Assembly: GCA_937135995.1 (NCBI GenBank)
Contig: CAKZOF010000310.1
Span: 1-14,517 of the forward strand
From: an uncultured Pyrinomonas sp.
GTDB lineage: Bacteria; Acidobacteriota; Blastocatellia; Pyrinomonadales; Pyrinomonadaceae
Direction of reading: 5' to 3'
DNA: 14,517 nucleotides
Shown: in pieces, positions 13,789 to 14,517 of the stretch
Numbering within the stretch: position 1 is the stretch's first letter
Layout of the letters: the number at the start of each line of letters is the position of its first letter
Made by a program: the position numbers and the translations under genes
Notes under the pieces: generated by a model
What the model saw: only the letters and a program-made list of their open reading frames with translations
Database searches by the model: none
What the model was told of the DNA's origin: nothing

Positions 13789-14517
13789 ATGGACCAGTTG
13801 CGGAAATTCATCGGAGCGCACCGAGAGCGTTTGGAAGAAGCGCTGGCCCGGCACCTGCCCATCTCCGCCGAGCCGGGAACAGAGTGTTTGAACCGGGCGC
13901 TACGCTACGCGCTCTTTCCCGGCGGCAAGCGCCTGCGCCCGATGCTCACCCTGGTCGGCGTCGCCGCCATGCGCGGACCGACCGAGCGAGCTTTGCCGAT
14001 CGCTTGCGCCATCGAATACCTGCATACGAGTTCGCTCATCCTCGATGATCTTCCGGCCATGGACGATGCGAACGAAAGGCGCGGGCGGAAAGCCTTGCAT
14101 CTGGTCGTCGGCGAAGGGATCGCGATCCTTGCGGCGCTCGCTCTGCTCAATCGCGCCTATGGGCTGATGGCGCGCGCTGGCGACGGCAAAGGCGCTCTGC
14201 TGGTCGCGGAAGCGGCGCGTTCCATCGGGGTCGAAGGGATGATCAGCGGACAGGCGACCGATCTCAGCGTGTCGGCGGAGACGGCTTGCGCGGCGACGCT
14301 GGCGAGCCGCAACCTGAAGACCACTTCGTTGATGCGGTTAAGCCTCGGCGCAAGCGCCATCCTGTGCGACGCGCCGGATGGTGTGCGCGCCGCTTTGAAT
14401 AGATTCGCCGAGTGCTTGGGCGCGGCTTACCAGATGGGCGACGATCTCGCCGACGGCATGGAGACGGGCAAAAGCGTCGGCCAAGACCTGCGCCTGCGCC
14501 GACCGAGTTTTGCGCTG
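13789..14517 (+). CDS. Polyprenyl diphosphate synthase (FPP/GGPP synthase type; 3' end outside window)
   Basis: The 243 codons present encode a trans-isoprenyl diphosphate synthase that condenses IPP with allylic diphosphates. PGGKRLRP (44-51) is the IPP-binding motif. The first Asp-rich motif is LILDDLPAMDDANERRGR (83-100) with D86, D87 and D92 in the bacterial DDxxxxD form. GQATDLS is the central GQ motif, and YQMGDDLADG (214-223) is the second Asp-rich motif with D218, D219 and D222. After it the sequence reads GQDLRLRRPSFAL, where arginines stand where a lysine is common. The ATG at 13789 has AAGGA four bases upstream. In this operon it most likely makes GGPP for CrtB, so crtE would suit, but chain length (C15 or C20) cannot be assigned, and ispA is equally possible. 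The C-terminus, about 50 residues, is missing. Confidence 0.92.
   Translation, partial: MDQLRKFIGAHRERLEEALARHLPISAEPGTECLNRALRYALFPGGKRLRPMLTLVGVAAMRGPTERALPIACAIEYLHTSSLILDDLPAMDDANERRGRKALHLVVGEGIAILAALALLNRAYGLMARAGDGKGALLVAEAARSIGVEGMISGQATDLSVSAETACAATLASRNLKTTSLMRLSLGASAILCDAPDGVRAALNRFAECLGAAYQMGDDLADGMETGKSVGQDLRLRRPSFAL

Noticed and set aside
12804..13862. A 352-codon minus-strand open frame opposite the hydrolase and the prenyl synthase start
   Set aside because: It is antisense to recognisable genes and has no conserved motif.
1..14517. Mobile elements, CRISPR arrays, tRNA or rRNA genes
   Set aside because: I saw no transposase, integrase, regularly spaced repeats or RNA-gene signatures on either strand by eye.

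Overview
The window looks like chromosomal DNA from a GC-rich, Gram-negative, pigmented bacterium. It carries genes for ADP-heptose and lipopolysaccharide inner-core synthesis, a class A penicillin-binding protein, and a carotenoid-type isoprenoid cluster. I see no tRNA, rRNA, insertion sequence, phage gene, integrase or CRISPR array. The combination would suit an Acidobacteriota-like organism, but nothing in the sequence proves the phylum; that is inference.

Region 1 (about 1-6617, minus strand) reads as one long gene train, transcribed right to left. It runs: a small four-cysteine zinc-ribbon protein (6617-6363); an extended SDR / NAD-dependent epimerase with an altered active site (6248-5409); a GT9 heptosyltransferase of WaaF type (5302-4181); the phosphatase GmhB (4160-3528); the heptose-7-phosphate kinase HldA (3474-2404); the adenylyltransferase HldC (2390-1881); a GT9 heptosyltransferase of WaaC type (1821-751); and an isoprenylcysteine-methyltransferase-like membrane protein (543 to beyond base 1). 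HldA, GmhB and HldC supply three consecutive steps from heptose 7-phosphate to ADP-D-glycero-D-manno-heptose, and WaaC/WaaF would attach heptose to lipid A-Kdo. The isomerase GmhA and a recognisable ADP-heptose 6-epimerase HldD are not in the window.

Region 2 (6618-9770) starts with a 178-base divergent intergenic region. It is followed on the plus strand by a bifunctional PBP1-type peptidoglycan synthase (6796-9573) with a long proline-rich tail and a duplicated C-terminal motif. The gap 9574-9770, between this gene and the convergent idi gene, holds two hairpins and no convincing gene.

Region 3 (9771-14517) is an isoprenoid/carotenoid locus. idi (type I isopentenyl-diphosphate isomerase, minus strand) diverges from a plus-strand operon crtB - crtI - alpha/beta hydrolase - polyprenyl diphosphate synthase. 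The first three plus-strand genes overlap by 4 bases at each junction, and the prenyl synthase runs off the right edge. Idi balances IPP/DMAPP, the prenyl synthase extends the chain, CrtB joins two prenyl diphosphates, and CrtI desaturates the product. The hydrolase has cysteine where the family normally has its nucleophilic serine, and its role is unknown. The idi/crtB intergenic region contains overlapping back-to-back promoter-like elements centred on a short palindrome.
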